64,000 nt of DNA from an uncultured Prevotella sp. (GCA_934254985.1 CAKQMS010000001.1:128169-192168), one strand, 5' to 3'. Numbered from the stretch's first letter, positions 17,802 through 26,662 are shown. The notes: generated from the sequence alone by a model not told the origin. A program made the numbers and translations.

Positions 17802-18494
17802 TTACTTATTATAAAGTCTATGCATACTAATTGCTGAGTTACGGCGTGAAATAACGACCTTTAGTTCTTTTGCCTTTTTAGATATCTCTTCAACACTTGC
17901 AGATGAATCTATGGCAAAGCACAAATCATCTACGGCCACCTGCATAGCAGTCTCAGCTTCCGCTACTTCAGGGAAAGATTCTCTTGGACTACTATTGACA
18001 GCATCAACACACAGTTTTACTAATCTTCGAGCTTCAACATCAGATACCATTCTCATACTTTCTCTTAATCGCAAAACCAAAGATTCAATGTTTATTGATT
18101 CAACTTCTTGTTTTTTAAGAGATTTATTCGTTGCATCATTTGCAAGAACACTTGACAGTTGAAGCACCAAAAAGATTGCCAACAATACAGATTGTACAAT
18201 AATAGCCCACGTATTAGTTTGCGGTTTAAAGTACATAAAAAGCAAACCTACTACTAATTCTATGATAAAATAAAAAAAGACGATGAGATATAGAGTAGAA
18301 GATTGTACCGACATTTTCTTGTTTGACAAGCAAAATAAAGGTGTTATCAGTATCATCAAGTAGGATACATGGATGAATCCATAACAAACCCAGTCCAAAG
18401 AGGTATGCTCTATTCCTCCAACTATAAAATAGAGGATATTAAACAAGGCTAAGAAAACAAGCCCTATAACCATTTTAAAAAATGCACTTTTCAT
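17802..18494 (-). CDS. Hypothetical four-helix membrane protein
   Basis: Protein of 230 residues from the ATG at 18494; a GTG one codon earlier is also possible. Four hydrophobic helices occupy about residues 1-125 (for example GLVFLALFNILYFIVGG and IVFFYFIIELVVGLLF). The last 100 residues are soluble and helical, with a likely coiled-coil (VSDVEARRLVKLCVD; SVEEISKKAKELKVVISRR). No family is recognised. It lies 10 nt after the SPFH gene and 33 nt before the zinc-ribbon gene, so it belongs to the same membrane-associated system. Function unknown. Confidence 0.6.
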   Translation of the reverse strand: MKSAFFKMVIGLVFLALFNILYFIVGGIEHTSLDWVCYGFIHVSYLMILITPLFCLSNKKMSVQSSTLYLIVFFYFIIELVVGLLFMYFKPQTNTWAIIVQSVLLAIFLVLQLSSVLANDATNKSLKKQEVESINIESLVLRLRESMRMVSDVEARRLVKLCVDAVNSSPRESFPEVAEAETAMQVAVDDLCFAIDSSASVEEISKKAKELKVVISRRNSAISMHRLYNK

Positions 18495-18507
18495 CACCGT
18501 TACCTTT

Positions 18508-19644
18508 TTACATTCTACTTAAAACTTCTGCAACCTTATCATCATATTGCTGTTGACTAATAAGTCCTGAATCCAATAATTTCTTCATCTTTACCAACAC
18601 ATCAGCCGGGTCTTGTGCCATTGAAGAGTTTGTTGGTTGAGCCTGCGCTGCGCCAAAACGATTTCCACCACCAAAGCCCATTGGTTGTTGAAATTGCTGT
18701 GGTTGTGGTTGCGCAAAAGCTGTTGTAGCCATTGTAGCAAAAGCATTACCTGCAGCCATTCCCAAGCCCAAGCCTGCGCCTGCACTTGCGACTCCACCAG
18801 CACCTGGATTAACTGAAATATTTTCAATTATTTCCTGCTGAACAGCCATACCATATTTTGGATCTGCAGCATATTTAGCTGCATTTAAACGTTTTCGAAG
18901 CTTCATTCGTTCCTCAGAATCGACAACTTGGAGTGAATTAAAAGAAAAATTATGAATACGAATTCCAAATTCGTCTAATGCATTTTGTATTTTAGGAGTT
19001 ACCTTTTCTGTAATATCATTAATATAAGGATACAAAGTATTTATAGATTCAGTGCGCGATATGTCAGAAACCATTTGAGCAACCAAGGCACCAATACGTT
19101 GTGTTATTTGAGCTTTAAAGAATTCTTTTAAATCTTCACTTGTAAATACACTGTTTCCACCCATCAATTTCTTATAACATTCAGCAGCAGCATTGTCATT
19201 CTCATCTATATCAAAATATATTTGAAAATCACCATTACCAATAACATCTGTAGGAACTCCATCACCATAATGATAATCCACACATTGTATGGGATCTTCT
19301 GTTCCCCATTTCATTGTTTGCATAGATGTTGTTACATGATAAACTTGACACGTAAAAGTTGACACTCCTCCAGAAAGCATATTACGAATACGTCCTAAGA
19401 CAGGAATGTTATCTGTAGCAACAACATGTCGTCCCGAATGAAGAACACCATAGAGAATGCCATTTTTGATAAAAATAACTTGCTCATTTGGAGCCACTGT
19501 TATCACAGACCCCATATTGAAGTCTTGTCGAGGGTCAATATAAATAAGAGCATCAACGTCCAACTGACGCTGTATAAACTCGACGATGTTACGACTGCCA
19601 CCTGCGAAGTTGGCATCATTCTCATTTCTATGAAATAATCCCAT
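18508..19644 (-). CDS. SPFH domain protein with C-terminal SHOCT motif
   Basis: Protein of 378 residues. The N-terminal SPFH (band 7) domain of the YdjI/virion-core-like branch runs from about residue 25 to 245, with the characteristic start (VEFIQRQLDVDALIYIDPRQDFNMGS appears around residues 21-46) and VAPNEQVIFIKNG. A helical segment (SEERMKLRKRLNAAKYAADPKYG) follows, then a glycine/alanine- and glutamine-rich linker (about 275-340). The last 33 residues, DVLVKMKKLLDSGLISQQQY onward, form a SHOCT oligomerisation motif. SPFH proteins form large membrane-linked rings that organise microdomains. No N-terminal signal or TM helix is visible, so it probably sits on the cytoplasmic face. Third gene after the ATPase in the operon. 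Confidence 0.85.
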   Translation of the reverse strand: MGLFHRNENDANFAGGSRNIVEFIQRQLDVDALIYIDPRQDFNMGSVITVAPNEQVIFIKNGILYGVLHSGRHVVATDNIPVLGRIRNMLSGGVSTFTCQVYHVTTSMQTMKWGTEDPIQCVDYHYGDGVPTDVIGNGDFQIYFDIDENDNAAAECYKKLMGGNSVFTSEDLKEFFKAQITQRIGALVAQMVSDISRTESINTLYPYINDITEKVTPKIQNALDEFGIRIHNFSFNSLQVVDSEERMKLRKRLNAAKYAADPKYGMAVQQEIIENISVNPGAGGVASAGAGLGLGMAAGNAFATMATTAFAQPQPQQFQQPMGFGGGNRFGAAQAQPTNSSMAQDPADVLVKMKKLLDSGLISQQQYDDKVAEVLSRM

Positions 19645-19660
19645 AATAATATAGATTTAA

Positions 19661-20416
19661 TTACTTTTTATGTTTATACTTAAAGTCTTCTATTTCCTTA
19701 CCAAGATCATCACGCTGAGTATTCAACTCTGATGCCTTGTTATTCAATTCTGATTCTGACTCTGGCTCCGTATTATCTTCCAACTCACGATTAGCTGCAT
19801 CCGCTTTACGATCCAAATCCTTATATTTATCTTCCATGTCATCAAGCATCTTATCATCTTCGGCTTCTTGTTCTGCCAATTCTTGTTGATTCACCTCTTC
19901 ATCCTCCCGTTGTTCTTTGGTTTCATCCTGCATCTCAGTTCCATCTTCATCCCAGCCATTGTCTGATTCTTCATTTTTTTCATTCTCTTCTTCAGATGTA
20001 TCAGAAGCATTATCCTCAGCCCATCCATCAGAAGAGTCACTGTCCTTCTCACCCAAAGAATCAGAACCTTCCATAGAATCTTCTACAGGAGAGTCCGATG
20101 TATCAGCAATATCATCAGAAACGCCAGTTCTTTCCCAATTGTCTGTTTGACCAAAGAATTGATCAAAACTATCGCCACGACCATCTTGGTCAAAGATTTT
20201 ATCAAATTCATCACTAGAATCATCTTGCTCTTGATCAAAGAGTTGATCAAATCCATCACCTCCAGGTTGGCCAAAGAATTGATCAAATCCATCTGGATCT
20301 GTACATGTATCACTATCGTCAAACTGATCAAATTCATCAGGTTCTATACCACAATCGTCAAATTGATCAAATCCATCAGGTTCTGTACATGTATCACAAT
20401 CGTCAAATTCACACAT
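19661..20416 (-). CDS. Acidic repeat protein with FDQF-type motifs and C-terminal coiled coil
   Basis: Protein of 251 residues, strongly acidic and low in complexity. The first 90 residues contain six spaced copies of a short aromatic-acidic motif, FDQF at 16-19, 29-32, 44-47 and 84-87, and the variants FDQL (56-59) and FDKI (71-74), with 12-15 residues between them. A serine/aspartate/glutamate-rich stretch follows (about 95-165), and the last 80 residues are a charged predicted coiled coil. Repeated short linear motifs of this type usually recruit several copies of a partner; the ATPase and the SPFH ring are the obvious candidates. It is 4 nt after the ATPase gene and 16 nt before the SPFH gene. 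No family recognised. Confidence 0.6.
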   Translation of the reverse strand: MCEFDDCDTCTEPDGFDQFDDCGIEPDEFDQFDDSDTCTDPDGFDQFFGQPGGDGFDQLFDQEQDDSSDEFDKIFDQDGRGDSFDQFFGQTDNWERTGVSDDIADTSDSPVEDSMEGSDSLGEKDSDSSDGWAEDNASDTSEEENEKNEESDNGWDEDGTEMQDETKEQREDEEVNQQELAEQEAEDDKMLDDMEDKYKDLDRKADAANRELEDNTEPESESELNNKASELNTQRDDLGKEIEDFKYKHKK

Positions 20417-20420
20417 AAGC

Positions 20421-23108
20421 TTATTTTTTAGTTAAAGATTCATATATTACTTTTGATGGTACATGCAAGAATGTATCATACTTAACATGCCTCCAAAAAT
20501 ACACTTTTACACAAGACAACAACTCTCTATTAAATGGTTCATCATTCAATTCCGACTTTATAAGACTACTTATCTTTGAAAGTACATTTTTAAGTTTTTC
20601 GACTTCTCTACATCCATTACCTACATATTTTTTAAATATGCGTCGAGCAACTTCCTTAGCCAACACCCTACGATTGTAATCACAGCTTGCTTGACAATAT
20701 GGACACAATTTACATTCGGGATAAGGACGCAGTTTATCTGCTTTATCATTCCAGTAAGTTGAAAGTTGACGAATGCCATCATCAGACAGAGATATGCTAA
20801 TATTATTATCCAGACGATAATCTGGTGTTATTATTTCCTCAGGCTCATCTAAGCGATTAAAAAATAAGAATGCTTCACCTGGTTTAAGTTTGGCTAATCG
20901 ATTGAGTTGCAAATCACTCATACTTGTAGAATCTGCCAATATTTCCTTGTCTTGCTTTTCCACCAATCTAAAGGCAACTTTAATATCTGTCAAAGCAACT
21001 ATATCTATACCCACCTTGCGTGGAGACTGGTCGGCAATTGCCATTCCAACTCCATAAGAACGTATTTCAGCAAGCATACGCTTGACCAAACCTTGCGCAA
21101 CAGCAGCAGGATTTGCCGAACCTTCACCGCCAGAATTAGTATCAGCATCCAACAACACATGTGCCTCTTCCAACAATATAAAGTTGCGCAGTCCTCCTTC
21201 ACCTATATAATTGGCATTAACATAAGATAAAATAGAAAGAAGTAATAAAGCTATTAGCAAAGCTTTCTGATCTGAATTCTCGATTGCCGCCAACTCGATG
21301 ACTGTAGGTTTAGATAACAAATCATCTATTGGTATAGAGAAATAGTTATCAAACAAATTCACGAGGCTTTTCAATCGTACTACACCTGCACGACCAATAT
21401 TCCTTGCATCTCCTGTGTAACCTATCTCTGCAAAGGTTTCTTGGAAGCATTTTACAAAATCTACAATATTAAATACACGCCCTTTATCCGCTACCGTATA
21501 TGAGTCCAACCACTTAAAATCAGAATAACAATTATTGATTGCATCCTCAAAAATCTTGTCCAAAGGAGTCGACATAGATACACCTGCAGCAAAAGCAGTC
21601 TTCAATGTTGACTTGTAGGTTTCCAAACGTACATTCTTTGGGGGAACAAAAGGATTAAAAACAAAAGGCGATATAAAATTTTTACCTGGAGTAAAGACCT
21701 GTAAATCAGGAATACTTTGCACTAATGACCTATATTCATTTTTTGCAGGTTCTATAACTAAAAATGGTATATGATGCTTTTTCCAAAGACGATCTAACAA
21801 TCCAACAGAAAAGGTTGTCTTTCCAGAGCCTGGTGTACCAACAATAAGCATATGCTTGGCCAAATCTTTAAGCGAAAGTCCAATAACATCATTTGTTGAA
21901 GCACGTAACTTTCCTAATTGCAAATCACCAGAATTAATCAGATTTTTGGAATAGGTACGACTATTTTTAGCAGCCTCATTCACATAATATCCAGCATTAA
22001 TTCTGTCACTTCCTATTGGTAATCTAAAGAAAGATACTGCTTCCTCTGCCGTTATGACATAAGGGAAACGATAAAACGCAGGAGAAACAACCCCACTATT
22101 CCATAATGCTACTTTTCGTTCACGATTGCAAATAATATCATTTGCCACCCATGGCAAAGTGAAGATATTTTCTGTACTTGTACCAAATTCATTAGTGGCA
22201 AGAGATACAAAATTCAAATTAGGGCTTTGACCTTTAGTTGTACCCAATTGTCCTAAAGTCCTTGTCGCAATGCCAGCTATCTCGTCCTTATTAGCCCATA
22301 CCAATATATTGTAGTTAAAAAGTGCTCTACTTTTATTATCGTTATAATAATGATAAACAGCAGCAATTCGATCGGCAGAAGAGATACTGACATTGCCAAT
22401 TTGCCCATCATTAACTCCTCGATTAAGCATACTGATATTTTGGTTTACTTGACTCAGTTCAGCAAGTTCCTCCTGGCTATAATAAGTAGGCATTAATTGG
22501 AATGACACTGCACAATAAGGATATTCTATCAAAACATTTGCAATGCGATCTAATTCAGGATAATCAAAAGGTAAAGTGTCAAAAGCATAACAAGCTGGAA
22601 AATAAGAATTCTGTAAATCTTCGATACGCTCGTCTTTAACAATTGCTTTCATTTCATGGTTGACCATCAAATTAGAACATAATGAAGAATATTCGTCTAA
22701 GTCAACCTGTTCGAACTCATATTTTCCACTTTTAAGAGTTGCCTTCAAAATATTAGCAAAAGTGTTTTGTAAAGTTTTACTCTGTTGCTCGTCTTGATAT
22801 ATACACCTAACAGAACAATACAAATCAACACTTGCTTGATAAGGCTGATTTTCCACAGGCTTTGAAATCCATGAAATGTCAAAAGAGACATCAACAACCT
22901 TTTGCAACTGTACATATAAGTCCTTGTATTGTTGATAAACCTCTGTCAACATACCGACCATATCCCTACCAGCTTGTTCTATTGTCAATTGTTGTCCTTG
23001 CACAGAATCATTTTCCGAAAGAATCGAGATATGTGGAATACTTGTTATATGGAATACCGTAAGGCAAATATATTCACCACTATTAATTCTAATTGTACTT
23101 TCCATCAT
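20421..23108 (-). CDS. HerA/DUF87-like ATP-binding protein with C-terminal cysteine cluster
   Basis: Protein of 895 residues. The C-terminal half is a HerA/VirB4-type RecA-fold ATPase: Walker A GTPGSGKTT at about 424-432, Walker B NFILLEEAH at about 642-650, and a downstream sensor-like ADQSP at about 692-696. A four-cysteine motif CxxCxxCxxxC (about 799-809) follows and may bind zinc or an Fe-S cluster. The first 410 residues form a poorly conserved N-terminal region without a recognised domain. HerA-type ATPases pump DNA or act as motors in repair and in several defence systems with a nuclease or NADase partner; no such effector gene is visible here. First gene after upxY, with 9 nt between. 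Confidence 0.8.
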   Translation of the reverse strand: MMESTIRINSGEYICLTVFHITSIPHISILSENDSVQGQQLTIEQAGRDMVGMLTEVYQQYKDLYVQLQKVVDVSFDISWISKPVENQPYQASVDLYCSVRCIYQDEQQSKTLQNTFANILKATLKSGKYEFEQVDLDEYSSLCSNLMVNHEMKAIVKDERIEDLQNSYFPACYAFDTLPFDYPELDRIANVLIEYPYCAVSFQLMPTYYSQEELAELSQVNQNISMLNRGVNDGQIGNVSISSADRIAAVYHYYNDNKSRALFNYNILVWANKDEIAGIATRTLGQLGTTKGQSPNLNFVSLATNEFGTSTENIFTLPWVANDIICNRERKVALWNSGVVSPAFYRFPYVITAEEAVSFFRLPIGSDRINAGYYVNEAAKNSRTYSKNLINSGDLQLGKLRASTNDVIGLSLKDLAKHMLIVGTPGSGKTTFSVGLLDRLWKKHHIPFLVIEPAKNEYRSLVQSIPDLQVFTPGKNFISPFVFNPFVPPKNVRLETYKSTLKTAFAAGVSMSTPLDKIFEDAINNCYSDFKWLDSYTVADKGRVFNIVDFVKCFQETFAEIGYTGDARNIGRAGVVRLKSLVNLFDNYFSIPIDDLLSKPTVIELAAIENSDQKALLIALLLLSILSYVNANYIGEGGLRNFILLEEAHVLLDADTNSGGEGSANPAAVAQGLVKRMLAEIRSYGVGMAIADQSPRKVGIDIVALTDIKVAFRLVEKQDKEILADSTSMSDLQLNRLAKLKPGEAFLFFNRLDEPEEIITPDYRLDNNISISLSDDGIRQLSTYWNDKADKLRPYPECKLCPYCQASCDYNRRVLAKEVARRIFKKYVGNGCREVEKLKNVLSKISSLIKSELNDEPFNRELLSCVKVYFWRHVKYDTFLHVPSKVIYESLTKK

Positions 23109-23117
23109 TATGAATTT

Positions 23118-23870
23118 TTAGAAATCAGTTCGTTTTTCAAGCATATTTTTGGGTATATATGCAGTAAACAGAGTTCCAACCCCTGAAATGACAACACCAA
23201 CTCTAGTGTGCCCTTTGATTCTGCAGACAAAACCTTCCAAGCCTGCAAACTTGCCAGCAACTATCTTAACAACACAATTCATCTCAAAGTTCATATTGTC
23301 GTCTGCTATAAATAGTTTATTATCATCATTGACTTCATTCCATCTAATGAAGCTATTCATTTGTTGCTCAGGTATCACCAAAGGCTTGATACCATTTTTA
23401 CCAATTTTCTTTCCTGTTTCATCCTTGTGGGGCACATAATAATGATGAAAGAAGTCAAGTTCGCCTTTCCCTACATAATGTTTCATTTCTGTCTCAGTGC
23501 TCTTAACAAACAGGAAATTGGGAATCAAGGACACTTGCTTGGTTTTGCGCTTGCCATTTAGGATACAGCATTTTTCTTTCATTGGCAAGAAGACCTCAAT
23601 TCCTTTTGCCTCAAGAAAAAATTTAGCTTTCTGTTCTTGTCCATACGCTGCCCTCATCAAAAACCAAACCGCCTCTTCTACATTGTCTGTAGAAGAGGCG
23701 GCAGATATATTATTTAGAGTACTATGAGCACTCTGTTTTGGCATATAGTTGGGGGTCACCCCATTATGAATACTATGGGGAGACGTGGAGACTTTTGATA
23801 CACCACTATTCAGAGAGTTTACTCCGTTATTTTGTCCTTTACACAAAGAGACAGACCTTTTATTAGGCAT
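23118..23870 (-). CDS. upxY: UpxY-type NusG-like transcription antiterminator
   Basis: Protein of 250 residues. The NusG N-terminal (NGN) domain starts at about residue 67 (AVWFLMRAAYGQEQKAKFFL) and the KOW domain is near the C-terminus (VVKIVAGKFAGLEGFVCRI). UpxY paralogues of NusG are loaded at the leader of their own operon in Bacteroides and stop premature termination; they usually head capsule operons. The first 66 residues are a low-complexity, serine/asparagine-rich extension; an internal ATG at 23744 (MPKQSAHST) is an alternative start. Here it heads an operon with ATPase and SPFH genes and no glycosyltransferases. The leader upstream is long and structured and ends in a terminator-like stem with a T-tract. 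Confidence 0.85.
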   Translation of the reverse strand: MPNKRSVSLCKGQNNGVNSLNSGVSKVSTSPHSIHNGVTPNYMPKQSAHSTLNNISAASSTDNVEEAVWFLMRAAYGQEQKAKFFLEAKGIEVFLPMKEKCCILNGKRKTKQVSLIPNFLFVKSTETEMKHYVGKGELDFFHHYYVPHKDETGKKIGKNGIKPLVIPEQQMNSFIRWNEVNDDNKLFIADDNMNFEMNCVVKIVAGKFAGLEGFVCRIKGHTRVGVVISGVGTLFTAYIPKNMLEKRTDF

Positions 23871-24198
23871 ATAGATAGACTATTATAACATAAAAAAGAA
23901 AAAGCGGGGATCATGCCTAGTTACCCATTCTACAAACTGAGGTCCTGAGATTACCCATCATCGTTGAATGAGCAACCACAGACCCCACGCCGATATGAAT
24001 TATATATACGAAGATATAATCATACAACGTGACATCTGCTAGTTGCCATGTTCTTGACGATGATTTGAAATTTCTCAGGTTTCAGTTTGTCATGAACTAG
24101 CGCGTAGCAAACGCCCTTCCAAATTTACATTGTCCCCATTCCCTTGCTGAATCCGACATTTTTAATGCATTCTTCAGCTATCGGCATGAGTACAATAG
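23871..24198 (-). promoter_or_regulatory. Structured leader of the UpxY operon with terminator-like element
   Basis: About 320 nt lie between the predicted transcription start and upxY. Read on the minus strand, a helix pairs 24095-24100 with 24039-24044 (CTAGTT/AACTAG) and extends by CATG/CATG. Near the end, GCGTGGGGTC (23990-23981) can pair with GATCCCCGC (23912-23904), which is followed at once by TTTTTCTTTTTT, as in an intrinsic terminator, about 20 nt before the upxY ATG. A direct repeat TTACCCAT (plus strand, 23921-23928 and 23951-23958) sits in the loop. A 20-codon open frame (ATG at 24148 on the minus strand) could be a leader peptide. Confidence 0.55.
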
Positions 24199-24230
24199 CA
24201 AAAGTACAACAAATATATATAACTTCAAAA
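24199..24230 (-). promoter_or_regulatory. Promoter of the UpxY-ATPase-SPFH operon
   Basis: -33 TTTTG at 24230-24226 and -7 TACTTTTG at 24206-24199, separated by exactly 19 nt, an excellent match to the Bacteroidetes consensus. Transcription would start near 24192. Confidence 0.75.
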
Positions 24231-24468
24231 CTTTTTTTGTTTTTTTTTCAAACAAAGATAAAAAACATATAACTACACCGACGCTTTTCAATATTTATTT
24301 CCAACTTCACATCGTTCTGCAATTCTCAGAATCTGTTGCATGCATAGATATTAGATGACATACAAACATAATACTAACACACATACAAACAAAAAGGTGG
24401 GACAGGTCTCACGACCACCCCACCTTGAGAACAGAGTAAAATGTATAGGAAAAATACTGTTTACTTGT
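24231..24468. other. Gene-free interval between the UpxY promoter and lpxA
   Basis: AT-rich stretch with T-runs next to the promoter and the lpxA terminator at 24391-24425. No gene is supported. An open frame on the plus strand across this region and lpxA is an antisense shadow. Confidence 0.6.
24391..24425 (-). terminator. Intrinsic terminator of the efflux-lpxA operon
   Basis: Stem AAGGTGGG / CCCACCTT with a 16-nt loop region; on the minus strand it is followed by TTTGTTTG. Confidence 0.8.
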
Positions 24469-25248
24469 TTAGAGCTTGGAAATAATACCAAGCTTTGTTT
24501 CACGAATGAACTTAACGATATTCTGAATCTCAGGACCATCAGGTACCTGGTCAACAACCTGGTTGACAGCATCGAATACGCTTGTTTGTCCATGGAACAC
24601 CAGACGATAAGCATTTGCTATGTGTGCAATCACCTTTTCGTCTACACCGTAGTTGCGAAGTACGGTACTGTTTACACCACCGTAGCGTACAGGGTTGTCG
24701 GTAGCTACGATGAATGGAGGCACATCCCTGCTAAAGCGAGTACCACTCTGAATCATAGCGGCATCGCCCACACGAGCGCCAGGGTTAGCGATAACGCCAG
24801 AAGAGAAGATGATGCGGTCGCCAATGATGCAGTCGCCAGCAATCTTTGTACCATAGCCAAAGACATTCATCTGACCAACCTTGGTGTCGTGAGAGATATG
24901 AACGCCCTCCATGAGGAAGTTACGGTCGCCGATGACAGTCTGACCATCAGAGAATGTAGCACGGTTGATAACAACATTCTCGCGAATGATATTCTCGTCG
25001 CCAATGATAAGCTGCGAAGCATCACCACGATAGTTGAAGTCTTGAGGCTCAGCACCAAGCACGGTATTCTGGAACACCTTGTTGCCCTTGCCCAAGCGAG
25101 TGCCGTTCATTATGCTAACGTAAGGATAGATGATACAGTTGTCGCCTATCACAACGTCGTCTTCGATATATGCGAAAGGATAAATAGTAACATTGTTACC
25201 AATCTTCGCCTTTGGGCTTACACAAGCCTTGTCACTAATATTGCTCAT
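24469..25248 (-). CDS. lpxA: UDP-N-acetylglucosamine acyltransferase (LpxA) homologue
   Basis: Left-handed beta-helix acyltransferase of 259 residues, the usual LpxA length. Many hexapeptide repeats are visible (for example VVIGDNCIIYPYVSIMNG), with GAEPQDFNYRGD and the catalytic-histidine region EGVHISHDTKVG matching LpxA rather than LpxD. The C-terminal helical bundle (VFHGQTSVFDAVNQVVD) follows. It catalyses the first step of lipid A synthesis, adding a hydroxyacyl chain to UDP-GlcNAc in the cytoplasm. In most Bacteroidales lpxA sits with lpxD and lpxC-fabZ; here it is the last gene after an RND efflux system (15 nt after tolC-like), so it may be a second copy or a relocated gene. Confidence 0.85.
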   Translation of the reverse strand: MSNISDKACVSPKAKIGNNVTIYPFAYIEDDVVIGDNCIIYPYVSIMNGTRLGKGNKVFQNTVLGAEPQDFNYRGDASQLIIGDENIIRENVVINRATFSDGQTVIGDRNFLMEGVHISHDTKVGQMNVFGYGTKIAGDCIIGDRIIFSSGVIANPGARVGDAAMIQSGTRFSRDVPPFIVATDNPVRYGGVNSTVLRNYGVDEKVIAHIANAYRLVFHGQTSVFDAVNQVVDQVPDGPEIQNIVKFIRETKLGIISKL

Positions 25249-25263
25249 AATGTGATTGTTTTA

Positions 25264-26652
25264 TTATTTCGTACCACCTCCAAGAGCAGAGTATAGACTA
25301 ACTACAGCCTGCATCTTATAGAAGTCGTCGGTGACCTTAGAAATTTGGGCATTGAGAAGGTTTGCCTGAGCGCTGATAACCTCGAGGTATGTTGTACCGC
25401 TGCTCATATAGAGCTGACGAGTATCTTCAACATTCTTTGTATAGAGGTCGATGTTCTTTGCATCATACTCAGACTTCTCAGAATAAGTGTTGTAGCTTAC
25501 GAGAGCGTTGCCAACCTCATTACCTGCCTTGAACACAGCATTCTGCCAGCTATTGAAAGCCTGCTCCTGCTGAGCCTTTGCAACCTTCAAGCCTGCGATA
25601 AGCTGACCATTAGCAAAGATAGGCTGAGTAAGGCTACCAACAGCAGATAGCAACCACTTACCAGGATTAACGATGCCAGCACCTGCACTATTAGTATATG
25701 TGGCAGCACCAGAAATCTTGATGCTTGGATAGAAGCGGCTACGGGCAGTCTGCACATCGTGGAAGCAAGCAGCGAGCTTCATTTCTGCAGCATGGACATC
25801 AGGACGATTGTTCAAAAGCTGAATGCCAACACCTGTGCTAAACTCAGTAGGCAACTGCTGAGCATCTATAGTAGAACGCTTAATCTGCTGACCTGGCTGA
25901 TTAAGGAGAAGGCAGAGAGAATTCTCTGTTTCACGAATCTGACGATTCATATCAGCAGCCTGCGATTTAACAGAATAGTAGCTTGCTTCAGCGCTCTGAA
26001 CACTTGTAGAGCGTGCGCGACCATACTGCATCTGCAGAGCCATCATATCCCAAGTCTCCTTTGTTATCTTCTCCATCTCGTCGAGGATTTCCTTCTGGCG
26101 GTCGAGCATCAAGAGAGTATAGTATAGGTTTGCTACACCAGTAACAATCTGACTCTTCACTGCCATCTGATAATCCCTTGTAGCGAGGAGCTGCATCTGA
26201 GCATTACGCTTTACAGAAAGCAGATTGCCGAAGAGGTCGACACTCCAGCTTGCAGCCACTGGCAACTGATAAGTCTTAGAAGTCTTGGCGCCATCCCATG
26301 ACGAGAGAGTACCCTGAGGGTTGATAGCAACAGAAGGCAAGAACGCAAGTTTAGATATCAAGAGTGTAGACTCTATCATCTTAACATTGAGAGCCGCATT
26401 CTGCAAGTCAACATTCTTTTCCAAAGCCTGCTGGATAAGAGCCTGAAGCTGAGGGTCGGTGAAGACGCTCTGCCAAGGCAGATTACCGAAGCTTGTGGTG
26501 TCGTTGACAGCAAGAGTGTCTGTATTAGATACAGCATCGCGGATGATGCCCTTAGTATCTATATTGTCAGGACGCTCATACTTATTGTAGAGTCCGCAGC
26601 TGCTCATCAAAGCAGCTGCCGACAATAGTGTTATTATTTGTTTCTTGTTCAT
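25264..26652 (-). CDS. TolC-like outer-membrane efflux lipoprotein
   Basis: Outer membrane factor of 462 residues of the RND efflux family (NodT/OprM type). The signal peptide ends in a lipobox (ALMSSCG), so it is a lipoprotein. The paired long helical regions typical of TolC are visible (ALEKNVDLQNAALNVKMIES; AQQEQAFNSWQNAVFKAGNEV), as are the strand segments between them. It forms the outer-membrane channel for the pump encoded just upstream. The ATG at 26652 was chosen; a TTG three codons earlier is less likely. It begins 10 nt after the AcrB-like gene, so the two are translationally close. Confidence 0.9.
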   Translation of the reverse strand: MNKKQIITLLSAAALMSSCGLYNKYERPDNIDTKGIIRDAVSNTDTLAVNDTTSFGNLPWQSVFTDPQLQALIQQALEKNVDLQNAALNVKMIESTLLISKLAFLPSVAINPQGTLSSWDGAKTSKTYQLPVAASWSVDLFGNLLSVKRNAQMQLLATRDYQMAVKSQIVTGVANLYYTLLMLDRQKEILDEMEKITKETWDMMALQMQYGRARSTSVQSAEASYYSVKSQAADMNRQIRETENSLCLLLNQPGQQIKRSTIDAQQLPTEFSTGVGIQLLNNRPDVHAAEMKLAACFHDVQTARSRFYPSIKISGAATYTNSAGAGIVNPGKWLLSAVGSLTQPIFANGQLIAGLKVAKAQQEQAFNSWQNAVFKAGNEVGNALVSYNTYSEKSEYDAKNIDLYTKNVEDTRQLYMSSGTTYLEVISAQANLLNAQISKVTDDFYKMQAVVSLYSALGGGTK

Positions 26653-26662
26653 GGTGTTCAAA

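Noticed and set aside
24355..25296. Long plus-strand open frame opposite lpxA
   Set aside because: It is the antisense of a clear lpxA gene, with no family resemblance and low-complexity content.
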